The position numbers and the translations under genes are program-made. Shown piece after piece: positions 1 to 7,439 of a stretch of 64,000 nucleotides of DNA. The notes under the pieces are model-generated. The model was not told the origin of the DNA. It was given only the letters and a program-made list of their open reading frames with translations, and did no database searches. Positions within the stretch are counted from its first letter, which is position 1. Every line of letters starts with the position of its first letter. The stretch spans positions 1-64,000 of the forward strand of contig CABUBB010000009.1 of assembly GCA_902489745.1 (NCBI GenBank), given 5' to 3'. Origin of the DNA: Metaruminococcus_A sp003150405 (GTDB taxonomy: Bacteria; Bacillota; Clostridia; Oscillospirales; Ruminococcaceae).

Positions 1-837
1 GACAGTGTCGCCCACCTTGGTGTCCCCGATGTTCTTAATGGAGGCGGCAATGTAGCCGACCTCGCCTGCGTTGAGCTCGGCGCAGGGGCGGATGGAGGTG
101 GCCTCTAAATAACCGACCTCGACGACGGTGAATTCCGCGCCGGTGGCCATCATGCGGATGGTATCCCCCGCCCGGACACAGCCCTCCTTGACCCGGATGT
201 AGACGATGACACCCTTATAAGAATCATAGTACGAGTCAAAAATCAACGCCTGAAGCGGGGCGGTTTCATCGCCCTTCGGCGCGGGGATGTCGGTGACAAT
301 CCGTTCCAGTACGGCGTGGATATTCTCACCGGTTTTGGCCGAAACACGGGGGGCGTCCATGGCCGGAATGCCGATGACGTCCTCAATTTCGTGGCAGACG
401 GTGTCCGGATCAGCCGAGGGCAGATCGATTTTGTTGACGACCGGGACAACCTCCAAATCGTGCTCGATGGCGAGGTAGGTGTTGGCAAGGGTCTGCGCTT
501 CAATCCCTTGCGAAGCGTCAACGACCAGCAGCGCCCCCTCGCAGGCCGCGAGTGAGCGGGAGACCTCGTAGTTGAAGTCGACATGCCCTGGTGTATCGAT
601 GAGATTGAATTCGTATGTTTCGCCGTTGTCGGCTTTGTAGCTTACCTTGACGGCGCGCGCCTTGATGGTAATGCCGCGTTCGCGCTCAATGTCCATATTG
701 TCCAGAAGCTGCTGCTCCATGTCGCGGGCGGCAACGGCGCTGGTCTGCTCCAGAATACGGTCCGCCAGGGTGGACTTACCGTGGTCAATGTGCGCAATGA
801 TGCTGAAATTGCGGATGTGTTCGCGGTCGAATGACAA
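1..837 (-). CDS. lepA: Elongation factor 4 (LepA), N-terminal part, runs off left edge
   Basis: Ribosome-associated translational GTPase that acts on stalled or mis-translocated ribosomes. Only the first 279 codons are in the window; the C-terminal half is beyond the left edge. The G-domain motifs are complete: AHIDHGKST (about residues 15-23), RGITIKA (54-60), DTPGHVDF (81-88) and NKID (135-138), followed by the start of the beta-barrel domain 2. The HIDHGKST/ARD-type N-terminus is typical of LepA rather than EF-G. The start is a TTG at 837, chosen because AGGTGA lies just upstream and the protein then begins MSFDREHIRNFSIIAHIDHG, the usual LepA N-terminus. In bacteria lepA is often near hemW or dnaJ; those would lie outside this window. 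Confidence 0.97.
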   Translation of the reverse strand, partial: MSFDREHIRNFSIIAHIDHGKSTLADRILEQTSAVAARDMEQQLLDNMDIERERGITIKARAVKVSYKADNGETYEFNLIDTPGHVDFNYEVSRSLAACEGALLVVDASQGIEAQTLANTYLAIEHDLEVVPVVNKIDLPSADPDTVCHEIEDVIGIPAMDAPRVSAKTGENIHAVLERIVTDIPAPKGDETAPLQALIFDSYYDSYKGVIVYIRVKEGCVRAGDTIRMMATGAEFTVVEVGYLEATSIRPCAELNAGEVGYIAASIKNIGDTKVGDTV

Positions 838-1278
838 AAAATCACCTCAGTAAAAAATAAAAGCCAATCGATAAATATGATTTTGATCTGTAAAAGCCCA
901 AGATGGGCGTTTTTCCATAAGGTTATTATAACATATTTTGCACCGGCAAAAGGAATAAGAATACCGGCAATGCCGATTGTCAACAGCCTTTTTGCAAAAC
1001 AGCGAAGGATTTGTTTGCCGTATAGATAAAAAATGCTGTTCTGCTGTCTGCACAAAAAAGATTTTGCAGACAACATTATAGCATAAAGCCGGGGAAATCC
1101 GCAATAATAACAAAGGGTATGCCGCCGCAGAAAAAACGGCCTGTTTTTGCGGCCGAAGAGGAAAAAATGACCGCAGCCGGTATTTTTTGTATATGTGGTG
1201 CGAAAAAAAGAAAAAAACAGTTGACAAGCATGGTTGGATTATGTATAATAAATAAGCATCTTGTGTAGATGTGTGTTT
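838..1278. other. Intergenic region between lepA and tRNA-Lys
   Basis: AT-rich stretch between divergent lepA and tRNA-Lys. A plausible lepA -10 on the minus strand (TATAAT, plus-strand positions 925-930) lies about 90 bases upstream of the lepA start, with only a weak -35. No coding region with a ribosome binding site was recognised. The right end holds the tRNA promoter. Confidence 0.5.
1221..1249 (+). promoter_or_regulatory. Consensus sigma-A promoter of tRNA-Lys
   Basis: TTGACA at 1221-1226 and TATAAT at 1244-1249, with a 17-base spacer. Both hexamers match consensus exactly, about 30 bases upstream of the tRNA. Confidence 0.9.
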
Positions 1279-1354
1279 GAACCACTAGCTCAGTTGGCAG
1301 AGCATTTGACTTTTAATCAAAGGGTCCGGGGTTCGAATCCCCGGTGGTTCACCA
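1279..1354 (+). tRNA. tRNA-Lys (anticodon TTT), CCA encoded
   Basis: 76-base cloverleaf. Acceptor stem GAACCAC pairs with GTGGTTC. The D arm is GCTC...AGC, the anticodon stem TTTGA/TCAAA encloses loop CTTTTAA (anticodon TTT), and the T arm is CGGGG-TTCGAAT-CCCCG. Discriminator A and the 3' CCA are genomically encoded. It stands alone between its own promoter and terminator. Confidence 0.97.
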
Positions 1355-1356
1355 GC

Positions 1357-1393
1357 AAACGGCCTGTCCAAATGGACAGGCCGTTTGGTTTTA
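1357..1393 (+). terminator. Rho-independent terminator of tRNA-Lys
   Basis: Perfect 13-bp stem (1357-1369 with 1374-1386), 4-base loop, then GGTTTT. It starts three bases after the tRNA CCA end. Confidence 0.9.
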
Positions 1394-1497
1394 TGAAACG
1401 CTAGTAGCTTCTTCTTTTTAAAACCAAAACGGGAAGTTTTATACGTCCCGGACACAGAAATAAAAAGAGACCGCTGGAAGAGCGGCCTCTTTCCTTG

Positions 1498-1811
1498 TTA
1501 ATCAATTAAAATTATTCCGACAGCCGAACCGGAGGCATGCGCTGGGAAAAACGACGGCCGGACAAAAACAACCAGTTCCCCGCTCCCTTCGTTGGGCCTG
1601 AAATACACTTCGCAAAACTCTGAGGATGTAATTTGAGCATCAATCCATTGATAACCGCAGTCGGGTGCCTTGCGCAGATATAATTTCAAGCCGCAAAGGC
1701 TGCAAGGGGCTTTTGCAGGAACCCGTTTGTCACAAAGCTGACGCACAGCAGGAGAAGAAACGCCAGCAGCGTTCCGGGCACAGCAAGGAGGAACCAGTCT
1801 TTTGCTTTCAT
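1498..1811 (-). pseudogene. Degenerate small membrane protein, paralog of the 2694-2996 gene
   Basis: Read from the ATG at 1811 (good SD GGAGGAAGG) the first 41 residues are MKAKDWFLLAVPGTLLAFLL and onward, nearly the same as the neighbour at 2694-2996 (MKTKDWLILAVPGTVLAFLL). The frame then hits TGA at 1686-1688, where the paralog has a Glu codon. About 20 bases further on one base is missing relative to the paralog, so the rest of the homology is in another frame. That segment ends near PSFFPAHASGSAV, matching PSFFPVHASGSAV in the paralog. One nonsense change plus one frameshift argue for a true pseudogene. The family is unknown to me: one N-terminal membrane helix and a short exported domain. 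Confidence 0.8.
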
Positions 1812-1835
1812 GGATATCCTTCCTCCATTCGCGTA

Positions 1836-1889
1836 TTAAAACTTGTAAAAGTCGATGCCCAAGTAATTAAGAGCATATAAGCGGGGCAC
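1836..1889 (-). CDS. Possible 17-residue peptide ending DFYKF
   Basis: Short reading frame from a GTG at 1889 ending LNYLGIDFYKF-stop, just upstream of the degenerate membrane-protein gene. A second short frame upstream of the gene at 3011-3337 ends SDYAGVDFYEF-stop. The shared Y-x-G-(V/I)-DFY-(E/K)-F-stop ending at equivalent positions is the only evidence; no clear ribosome binding site was seen. It may be a translated peptide or the remnant tail of a longer gene. Confidence 0.3.
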   Translation of the reverse strand: MPRLYALNYLGIDFYKF

Positions 1890-1923
1890 TTTATTATGGA
1901 TTCAGTTAAAACGGAAGGCATCT

Positions 1924-2613
1924 TCAGGAAAAATCCGTTTGAAACAAAATATAGTATTCGGCCTTTGTTTCCCCAAATTCACACTGAAGGCGTAGCCCCC
2001 GTAAGTCTGGGCGGGAACTCAGCAGAGAACGGCCGTAATATTCCCATAACGCAAAAGAAAGTGTTTTCCCTTCCGCTTCAAAGAATTTGCGGTGATTGCC
2101 AATGTATTCAAGGTCTCTTGGCGTTTGTTTTTCTTCGTGGTAGATAGGGGCGTAGCCATAAACCGATTCCATGCCGCCATTTACTTCAAGCACTTTTGAA
2201 TCAACAAGATAGTCGATGACAGCAACATCGGCGGTTGGCTGCTCTGCAAACCGGATGGTGAATTCAGCGCCTTCCCCAAGTTGAGGCGGGGCCACAAAAT
2301 CCTTTGTTAAATTTAAAAACCACGTGCCGTCGTTTGAGGCGTCCTGCTGCAATTTTGCATCATACGGGAGCACCGTTTCCACGCCGTTTTGCTTGGCAAC
2401 AACCTCAATTTTGGGGATGTCCGGATCCATGCGCTGCTCATAGGCTTCACACAGTTCGGAGGCTGTAAGGCCCTGTGGTATCGCAGGTTGTGAACCGGAG
2501 GAAGCCGGGCTTTCCTCTGCTTTCCCAATGAAAGAAAACACACAAACAACGACGGATACGGCAAGCAGCAAACAGACAGCCGGAAACCAGAAACGGAATG
2601 TACGAATCTTCAT
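1924..2613 (-). CDS. Secreted or membrane-anchored protein of unknown function (229 aa)
   Basis: Not a family I recognise. Residues 1-30 form a basic start followed by a long hydrophobic segment, consistent with a signal peptide or signal anchor. The rest is a soluble exported domain that starts with an MDPDIPKIEV segment near residue 62 and ends with EYYILFQTDF. A second copy of the family lies on the opposite strand at 28056-28798, where it is frameshifted; the shared landmarks are LP-YDA, FTIRF-EQP, IDY and the EYYILFQ tail. It sits between two copies of a small membrane-protein family (1498-1811 and 2694-3337), on the same strand, so the group may be one functional locus. No catalytic motif is visible. 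Confidence 0.75.
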   Translation of the reverse strand: MKIRTFRFWFPAVCLLLAVSVVVCVFSFIGKAEESPASSGSQPAIPQGLTASELCEAYEQRMDPDIPKIEVVAKQNGVETVLPYDAKLQQDASNDGTWFLNLTKDFVAPPQLGEGAEFTIRFAEQPTADVAVIDYLVDSKVLEVNGGMESVYGYAPIYHEEKQTPRDLEYIGNHRKFFEAEGKTLSFALWEYYGRSLLSSRPDLRGLRLQCEFGETKAEYYILFQTDFS

Positions 2614-2693
2614 ATTGTTTCCCCCATACCCGCAGCGGCTTCATCAACTGCATGCAGAGGCAGGTTTTTATCGTTCTGCACATGGAACCAAAC

Positions 2694-2996
2694 TTACGAA
2701 AGCACAGCCGAACCGGAGGCATGCACCGGAAAAAACGACGGCTCTACAAACACATTTAATCCTGTCCCATCGCTTTGCCAGAACTGCACCAGATAAATAT
2801 CCATGGGGCCTACATATTCCACAAGCGTACATTGATAATCGCTCTCCGGGTACCTTGTGCGGACGTAATTTTCCGCCGCGGACGCCGCAAGCTGCTCTTG
2901 AAGGGAGGCGTTTGTCGCAAAGCTGACGCACAGCAGGAGAAGAAACGCCAGCACCGTTCCGGGCACGGCAAGGATGAGCCAGTCTTTTGTTTTCAT
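2694..2996 (-). CDS. Small membrane protein of unknown function (100 aa)
   Basis: Residues 1-28 contain one strongly hydrophobic helix (WLILAVPGTVLAFLLLLCVS); the remaining 70 residues are predicted extracytoplasmic. The sequence ends near PSFFPVHASGSAV, shared with the pseudogene at 1498-1811 and, more weakly, with the gene at 3011-3337 (PAFFPVTVS...GAAV). The start at 2996 is preferred over an upstream in-frame ATG at 3014 because it aligns with the paralog start MKAKDW and avoids overlap with the upstream gene, which ends at 3011. It lies 14 bases after that gene, so they are probably co-transcribed. The function is unknown. Confidence 0.75.
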   Translation of the reverse strand: MKTKDWLILAVPGTVLAFLLLLCVSFATNASLQEQLAASAAENYVRTRYPESDYQCTLVEYVGPMDIYLVQFWQSDGTGLNVFVEPSFFPVHASGSAVLS

Positions 2997-3010
2997 GAGT
3001 GTCCTGCCTT

Positions 3011-3337
3011 TCACGGTAATACCGCCGCACCGTGCCAGCCATTATCCCTTGAAACTGTGACAGGAAAAAATGCAGGGCCTATCCATACGGTTAATTCATA
3101 GCCGTCTTCATCCCTAACAACAACGACATATTCCCAAAATAAAGTTTCATATGAAATAGACACAATATGGAAGTCCCTGTTTGGATAGGTAGCGGACGTA
3201 TAGTTAGACGCTGTAAATTTTGCTAACGGTTCCTGCACGAGACCGGTTGAAAGAATAATAAAGAAAACTAATAATAAAGTAAAAAGCACAAGGATTGAAA
3301 ACAGACCTTTGTTGTGCTTAATGTCAAAAATTTTCAT
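3011..3337 (-). CDS. Small membrane protein of unknown function (108 aa), divergent paralog
   Basis: Same layout as the downstream gene: a short basic N-terminus, one hydrophobic helix (residues about 11-32, rich in L, V, F, I), then an exported domain with SNYTSATYPNRDFH, parallel to ENYVRTRYPESDYQ in the neighbour. It ends with PAFFPVTVS and GAAVLP. Homology is clear by pattern but distant. Together with the pseudogene at 1498-1811 it makes three tandem members around the 229-residue secreted protein, which suggests local duplication. No enzymatic motif is visible. Confidence 0.7.
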   Translation of the reverse strand: MKIFDIKHNKGLFSILVLFTLLLVFFIILSTGLVQEPLAKFTASNYTSATYPNRDFHIVSISYETLFWEYVVVVRDEDGYELTVWIGPAFFPVTVSRDNGWHGAAVLP

Positions 3338-3358
3338 GCGATTTTCTCAACAGGCCCG

Positions 3359-3438
3359 CTAAAATTCGTAGAAATCCACTCCAGCATAATCAGAAACCGC
3401 CAAAGCCATGAGCTTTTTTGCAATCTTACTTTTTTCAT
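3359..3438 (-). pseudogene. Possible short peptide gene ending DFYEF, frameshifted in an A-run
   Basis: The ATG at 3438 opens with MKK in a run of six A residues. One more A would put it in frame with SKIAKKLMALAVSDYAGVDF ending YEF-stop at 3359. As written the frame is broken; only an internal ATG (3409) gives a 16-residue peptide. The DFYEF ending mirrors DFYKF at 1836-1889. This is low confidence as a gene but notable as a repeated pattern. Confidence 0.3.
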
Positions 3439-3684
3439 AACCTTACTTCTTTTCTCACGTCGTGAAAGCCTGTAAAAAGAAAGAATGCATGGGAGTTCGC
3501 CTCTTTGCTAAAAAGTTCCTGTTAAGTATAATATACCTATAATTTCCAAAATAGTCAATTAAATTTTATGCAAATCGTCGTAATATATAACAAATTTATG
3601 GATTTTTTATGAATAACTACAATGAACAGATGTGCGGTTTTCACCGCCCTGACAAAACGGGCAAAAAATCATTGCGTAAAACCG

Positions 3685-3724
3685 AAAAGGCGCTCTCCCT
3701 GCGGAAAGCGCCTTTTGCTTTTTT
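3685..3724 (+). terminator. Hairpin with T-run upstream of the UxaA/LarA module
   Basis: AAAAGGCGCT at 3685-3694 pairs with AGCGCCTTTT at 3707-3716, followed by GCTTTTTTG. No convincing plus-strand gene precedes it, so it is an orphan terminator or an attenuator in the leader of the gene at 3837. Confidence 0.6.
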
Positions 3725-3836
3725 GCCCGCCTGCACTTCCCTTACGGCGGGTTTTCTGCTATGATAATCTTAAACAGGAACAGCGGTGCCGGGATGGTAT
3801 TGCAAAGATATCCCCGTGTACCCGGAAGGAGCAATT

Positions 3837-5000
3837 ATGGAAACATTTCTGGGATACCGGCGGCCGGACGGCAAGGTTGGTGTGCGCAACAGCGTGCTCA
3901 TTCTGCCGGCGAGCATGTGCGCCTCCGACGTGGCGCGCATGGTGGCGGCGCAGGTAAAAAACACTGTAACCTTCAACAACCAGCTCGGCTGTTCGCAGGT
4001 GCATAAAGACCAGCAGTTTATTATGGACGTCATGGCGGGCTATGCGGCGAACCCCAATGTGTACGGCACCGTGATTATTTCGCTCGGCTGCGAAAACTGC
4101 CAGATGGATCTGGTGGAAGCCGCCGTGCGGGAGCGCACCAATAAACCGCTTGCAAAATTTATCATTCAGGAGGAGGGCGGCACCATCCGCACGGTGGAAA
4201 AGGCGACCCGCGCCGCCATGAAGATGGTGCAGGAGGCCAGCATGCTCCAGCGGGAGCCCTGCCCGGTGACCGAACTCATCGTCGGCACCGAATGCGGCGG
4301 TTCCGACCCGACCTCCGGCCTTGCCGCAAACGTCTTGGTCGGCGAGATGTCCGACCGGCTCGTTGCGCTGGGGGCAACCTCTATTTTGAGCGAGACGACC
4401 GAGTTCATCGGCGCCGAGCACATCCTTGCGGCGCGCGCCAAGGATGAAGCGGTGAAGGACCGGCTTTATGAAATCATCCGCCGGTATGAGGAGCACATCC
4501 GTACGGTCGGCGAGGACATCCGGGACGGCAACCCCTCCCCCGGCAACAAGGCGGGCGGCATTACCACGCTGGAGGAAAAATCACTCGGGTGCATCCACAA
4601 GGGCGGGCACAGCATCATCAACGAGGTGCTGGACTACGCAAAGCCGGTCAATGAAAAGGGCCTGGTTATTATGGACACGCCGGGCAACGACATGTCCTCG
4701 ATTGCGGGGATGATTGCCGGCGGCGCGCAGATCATCACCTTTACCTCCGGGCGGGGCGCGCCCACCGGGCACCCCATTGCGCCGGTCATTAAAATCACCG
4801 GTAACCGGGACACCTACGCCGCCATGGAGGATAACACCGACATTGACGCGAGCGGCATCATCTATGAGGCGGGTTCCCTGCCGAAGCTCGGCGACCGGAT
4901 CATGCAAGAGGTCTTTGACGTGGCGCAGGGCAAGCTGACCAAGGCCGAGGCGCTCGGCTTTATGGAAACCGCCGTTGTGCGCATCTGCAACTTTGTATAA
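3837..5000 (+). CDS. UxaA-family dehydratase large subunit (altronate/galactarate dehydratase-like)
   Basis: 387-residue catalytic subunit of the UxaA/GarD/SuyB family, iron-dependent lyases that remove water (or sulfite) from sugar acids and related 2-hydroxy acids. Family signatures are present: GYRRPDGKVGVRN near the N-terminus, NNQLGCSQ, SLGCENCQ, GTECGGSDPTSGLAANVLVG, then TTLEEKSLGCIHKGG, MDTPGND and TFTSGRGAPTG. The matching small SAF-domain subunit is encoded separately at 6323-6607. The start is the ATG at 3837 with GGAAGGA upstream; longer in-frame starts lack an SD. It is followed after 14 bases by the LarA-like gene, so the three genes form an operon. The exact substrate cannot be read from sequence; altronate, galactarate or sulfolactate-type substrates are possible. 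Confidence 0.85.
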   Translation: METFLGYRRPDGKVGVRNSVLILPASMCASDVARMVAAQVKNTVTFNNQLGCSQVHKDQQFIMDVMAGYAANPNVYGTVIISLGCENCQMDLVEAAVRERTNKPLAKFIIQEEGGTIRTVEKATRAAMKMVQEASMLQREPCPVTELIVGTECGGSDPTSGLAANVLVGEMSDRLVALGATSILSETTEFIGAEHILAARAKDEAVKDRLYEIIRRYEEHIRTVGEDIRDGNPSPGNKAGGITTLEEKSLGCIHKGGHSIINEVLDYAKPVNEKGLVIMDTPGNDMSSIAGMIAGGAQIITFTSGRGAPTGHPIAPVIKITGNRDTYAAMEDNTDIDASGIIYEAGSLPKLGDRIMQEVFDVAQGKLTKAEALGFMETAVVRICNFV

Positions 5001-5014
5001 GGAGAGGACAACCG

Positions 5015-6289
5015 ATGAAAGTCGTTACCGATTTAATTTGTGATACGCCAATCCCCCGGATGGTGCGGGTGCGGCAGAAATTTGACGATACCTGCATTCC
5101 GCCGGAGCGCATTCGGGAAACGGTGCTGAAAGAACTCCGTCGGGAAGAGATCGCCGCCAGTGTCAAACCGGGGATGAAGATCGCCGTCACCTGCGGGAGC
5201 CGGGGGATTTATAACGTGGCGGTCATGGCAAAGGCCATTGTGGATTTTGTAAAGGAGCGCGGGGCGGAGCCGTTCATCACGGCCTCGATGGGCAGCCACG
5301 GCGGCGCGACCGCCGAGGGCCAGCTTCAAATCCTCACCGATTACGGCATTACCGAGGAGGCCATGGGCTGCCCGGTGAAATCCTCGATGGAGGTTGTCGA
5401 GATTGGGAAAACCGAGACCGGCCTGCCGGTCATGATGGACAAATACGCATCGGAAGCCGACGGCATCTTGCTGTTCAACCGCATCAAGCCGCACACCTCC
5501 TACCGGGGCGTTTACGAAAGTGGTTTGATGAAGATGATGGCCATTGGCCTTGGCAAGCAGGCGGGCGCGGAGGCGATCCACGGGCAGCACCCTTCGGTGA
5601 TGAAGGACATGATCCCTCTCTACGGCAAAACCGTCCTGCGGGAACGCAACGTCATTGGCGGCATTGCAGTGGTGGAAAACGCTTACGATCATCCCTGCGT
5701 TATTCGGGGGCTGACGGGGGCGGAGATCATCACCGAGGAGCCCAAGCTCAAGGAGCTGAGCTTCAAAACCATCGCGCGGCTGCTGTTTGATTCCTGCGAC
5801 GTGCTAGTGGTGGACCAGATTGGCAAAAACATCAGCGGCGACGGTATGGACCCCAATGTCACCGGCCGGTTTTGCACCGAATATGCGGACGGCGGCATTG
5901 ACGCCGAGCGGGTCGTGGTGCTCGACCTCACCGACGAGACCCACGGCAATGCGCACGGCTGCGGTCTTGCCGATGTGACGACCCGCCGGCTGTACGACAA
6001 AATGAAGATGGAAATGACCTACCCAACGGCTGTCACCAACACCTTTTTAAATCTGATGAAGATCCCCATGGTGATGGACAACGACCGCGAGGCGCTCCAG
6101 CTCGCTCTCAAGAGCTGCCATAATGTGGGGCCGCAGGGCGCAAGGGTTATCCGCATCCGCAACACAGCGCACATTGAGGAAATTGAGGTCTCAGAGGCGC
6201 TGCTGCCGGAGGTGGAGCGAAACCCGAATCTAGAGCTACTTTCGGACCCTTATGAATGGGCGTTCGGAACCGACGGGAATCTTTGGTAA
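5015..6289 (+). CDS. LarA-like (DUF2088) nickel-pincer racemase/epimerase family protein
   Basis: 424-residue relative of lactate racemase LarA. LarA enzymes racemise or epimerise 2-hydroxy acids using a nickel-pincer nucleotide. Residues resembling the LarA active site are visible: R63 in CGSRG, H95 in MGSHGGAT, H160 in IKPHTSYRG, K173/K181 in LMKMMAIGLGK and H189 in EAIHG. The C-terminal part is typical of the longer DUF2088 group. The gene lies between the large and small subunits of a UxaA-type dehydratase, 14 bases after the first and 33 before the second. This suggests it sets the stereochemistry of a sugar acid before dehydration. No larB, larC or larE cofactor genes are in the window. 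SD AGGAGAGGA precedes the ATG. Confidence 0.82.
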   Translation: MKVVTDLICDTPIPRMVRVRQKFDDTCIPPERIRETVLKELRREEIAASVKPGMKIAVTCGSRGIYNVAVMAKAIVDFVKERGAEPFITASMGSHGGATAEGQLQILTDYGITEEAMGCPVKSSMEVVEIGKTETGLPVMMDKYASEADGILLFNRIKPHTSYRGVYESGLMKMMAIGLGKQAGAEAIHGQHPSVMKDMIPLYGKTVLRERNVIGGIAVVENAYDHPCVIRGLTGAEIITEEPKLKELSFKTIARLLFDSCDVLVVDQIGKNISGDGMDPNVTGRFCTEYADGGIDAERVVVLDLTDETHGNAHGCGLADVTTRRLYDKMKMEMTYPTAVTNTFLNLMKIPMVMDNDREALQLALKSCHNVGPQGARVIRIRNTAHIEEIEVSEALLPEVERNPNLELLSDPYEWAFGTDGNLW

Positions 6290-6322
6290 TCCGGTTATTT
6301 TTAAACAAAGAAGGGGAACAAT

Positions 6323-6607
6323 ATGCCCAGAGCAATTTTGGTAAATGCAAAAGACAATGTGGCGGTTTTGGTTGAACCGGTCCAACAGGGAGAAACAGTT
6401 TGTGTCGATCGGAACGGCCAGTCTCCGCTTGAGCTTGCCGCGGTACAGGACATCCCAGTTTACCACAAAATGGCGCTTATGGAGATTAAAATGGGCGCGC
6501 CGGTGGTAAAGTACGGAGAGGAAATTGGCATTGCGACGGCAAATATTTCCCGGGGAAGCCATGTGCATGTCCACAATGTGGCGAGCCGTGCCATGCAGGA
6601 AAAGTAG
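6323..6607 (+). CDS. UxaA-family dehydratase small subunit (SAF domain)
   Basis: 94-residue SAF-domain protein, corresponding to the N-terminal domain of altronate or galactarate dehydratase. It contains DNVAVLVEPVQQGE, YHKMALMEIKMGAPVVKYGE and the hallmark GSHVHVHNVAS near the C-terminus. In the family this domain pairs with the UxaA catalytic subunit, here encoded at 3837-5000 and separated from it by the LarA-like gene. AAGGGG lies upstream of the ATG. Last gene of the three-gene operon. Confidence 0.88.
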   Translation: MPRAILVNAKDNVAVLVEPVQQGETVCVDRNGQSPLELAAVQDIPVYHKMALMEIKMGAPVVKYGEEIGIATANISRGSHVHVHNVASRAMQEK

Positions 6608-6739
6608 AAGGGCGGATTCTATTCGCTCCGCCGTACTGGTTTTACCTGTTTTAATGGAATTCTGCAGCCTATGCCTTAAACAGAGAAAATTTACTTTCTG
6701 CCGCCCGGTGTAAGGCTGTAAAAATATTTATAGTGAAGA

Positions 6740-6762
6740 AGGGCGGCATACTATGCCGCCCT
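6740..6762 (+). terminator. GC-rich hairpin between the dehydratase module and the PAP2 gene
   Basis: Inverted repeat GGGCGGCATA...TATGCCGCCC followed by TGTTTCC. It is a weak terminator candidate. Another GC-rich hairpin (GGCGGA...TCCGCC, about 6611-6632) follows the SAF gene directly. Confidence 0.4.
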
Positions 6763-6779
6763 GTTTCCAAAGGAACAAG

Positions 6780-7319
6780 ATGCAATTTGACCTGAACTTT
6801 TTAATTTGGATCCAGCAGAACCTGCGCTCCGCCCTGCTGGACGGCGCTATGGTGTTTGTTTCAACCATCGGCAATGCCGGTATGGTTTGGCTTGCTGCAT
6901 CCGTAGCACTTATCTGCACCCGGCGGTACCGAAAGTATGGTTTGGTACTGGTGGGGGCGCTGGCATTGGGGTATTTGGCGGGGGATGTGCTCATCAAAAA
7001 CCTGGTTTGCCGCCCTCGCCCGTTCACCGAAGTCGGCGGGCTGGAACTATTAATTCCGCCGCCGGACAGTTTTTCGTTTCCCTCGGGGCATACCCTTTCC
7101 TCCTTTGCGGCTGCTACGGTGCTGTTTGCCGCAAACCGGAGATTCGGCGCGGCGGCGTATTTGCTGGCGGCGCTCATTGCCTTTTCACGTATGTATCTCT
7201 TTGTTCATTACCCGACCGATGTTCTGGTTGGACTTATCTGCGGCATTGCGGTTGCATGCGTTGCCTTGTGGACAGCACGGCTGGTGGAACGCTATATCTT
7301 GTACCGGCGCGGAAGTTAG
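6780..7319 (+). CDS. PAP2-family membrane phosphatase
   Basis: 179-residue integral membrane phosphatase of the PAP2/undecaprenyl-pyrophosphatase type, acting on lipid phosphates or diphosphates at the membrane, for example recycling undecaprenyl carrier for wall synthesis. All three signature motifs are present: KNLVCRPRPF, PSGHTLSSF and SRMYLFVHYPTDVLVG, placed between several hydrophobic segments. The start at 6780 (MQFDLNFLIWIQQNLRSALL) is preferred because AAAGGA lies 5-10 bases upstream; the earlier in-frame ATG falls inside a hairpin. The genes downstream are wall hydrolases, which fits an envelope role. The substrate is not determined by sequence. Confidence 0.88.
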   Translation: MQFDLNFLIWIQQNLRSALLDGAMVFVSTIGNAGMVWLAASVALICTRRYRKYGLVLVGALALGYLAGDVLIKNLVCRPRPFTEVGGLELLIPPPDSFSFPSGHTLSSFAAATVLFAANRRFGAAAYLLAALIAFSRMYLFVHYPTDVLVGLICGIAVACVALWTARLVERYILYRRGS

Positions 7320-7357
7320 AAATTACCACACGGTTTTTTGCCGGAATTCGTTGCAGT

Positions 7358-7386
7358 TTGACAAATGATGTGCTAAACTGTACTAT
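7358..7386 (+). promoter_or_regulatory. Sigma-A-type promoter of the GH25 lipoprotein gene
   Basis: TTGACA at 7358-7363, 17-base spacer, TACTAT at 7381-7386, about 55 bases before the ATG at 7440. Confidence 0.7.
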
Positions 7387-7439
7387 ACGTAAATTCATAT
7401 TTTTTGTTTTCGCGTTTGTTTTAGGTTGGAGGGGTTCTC

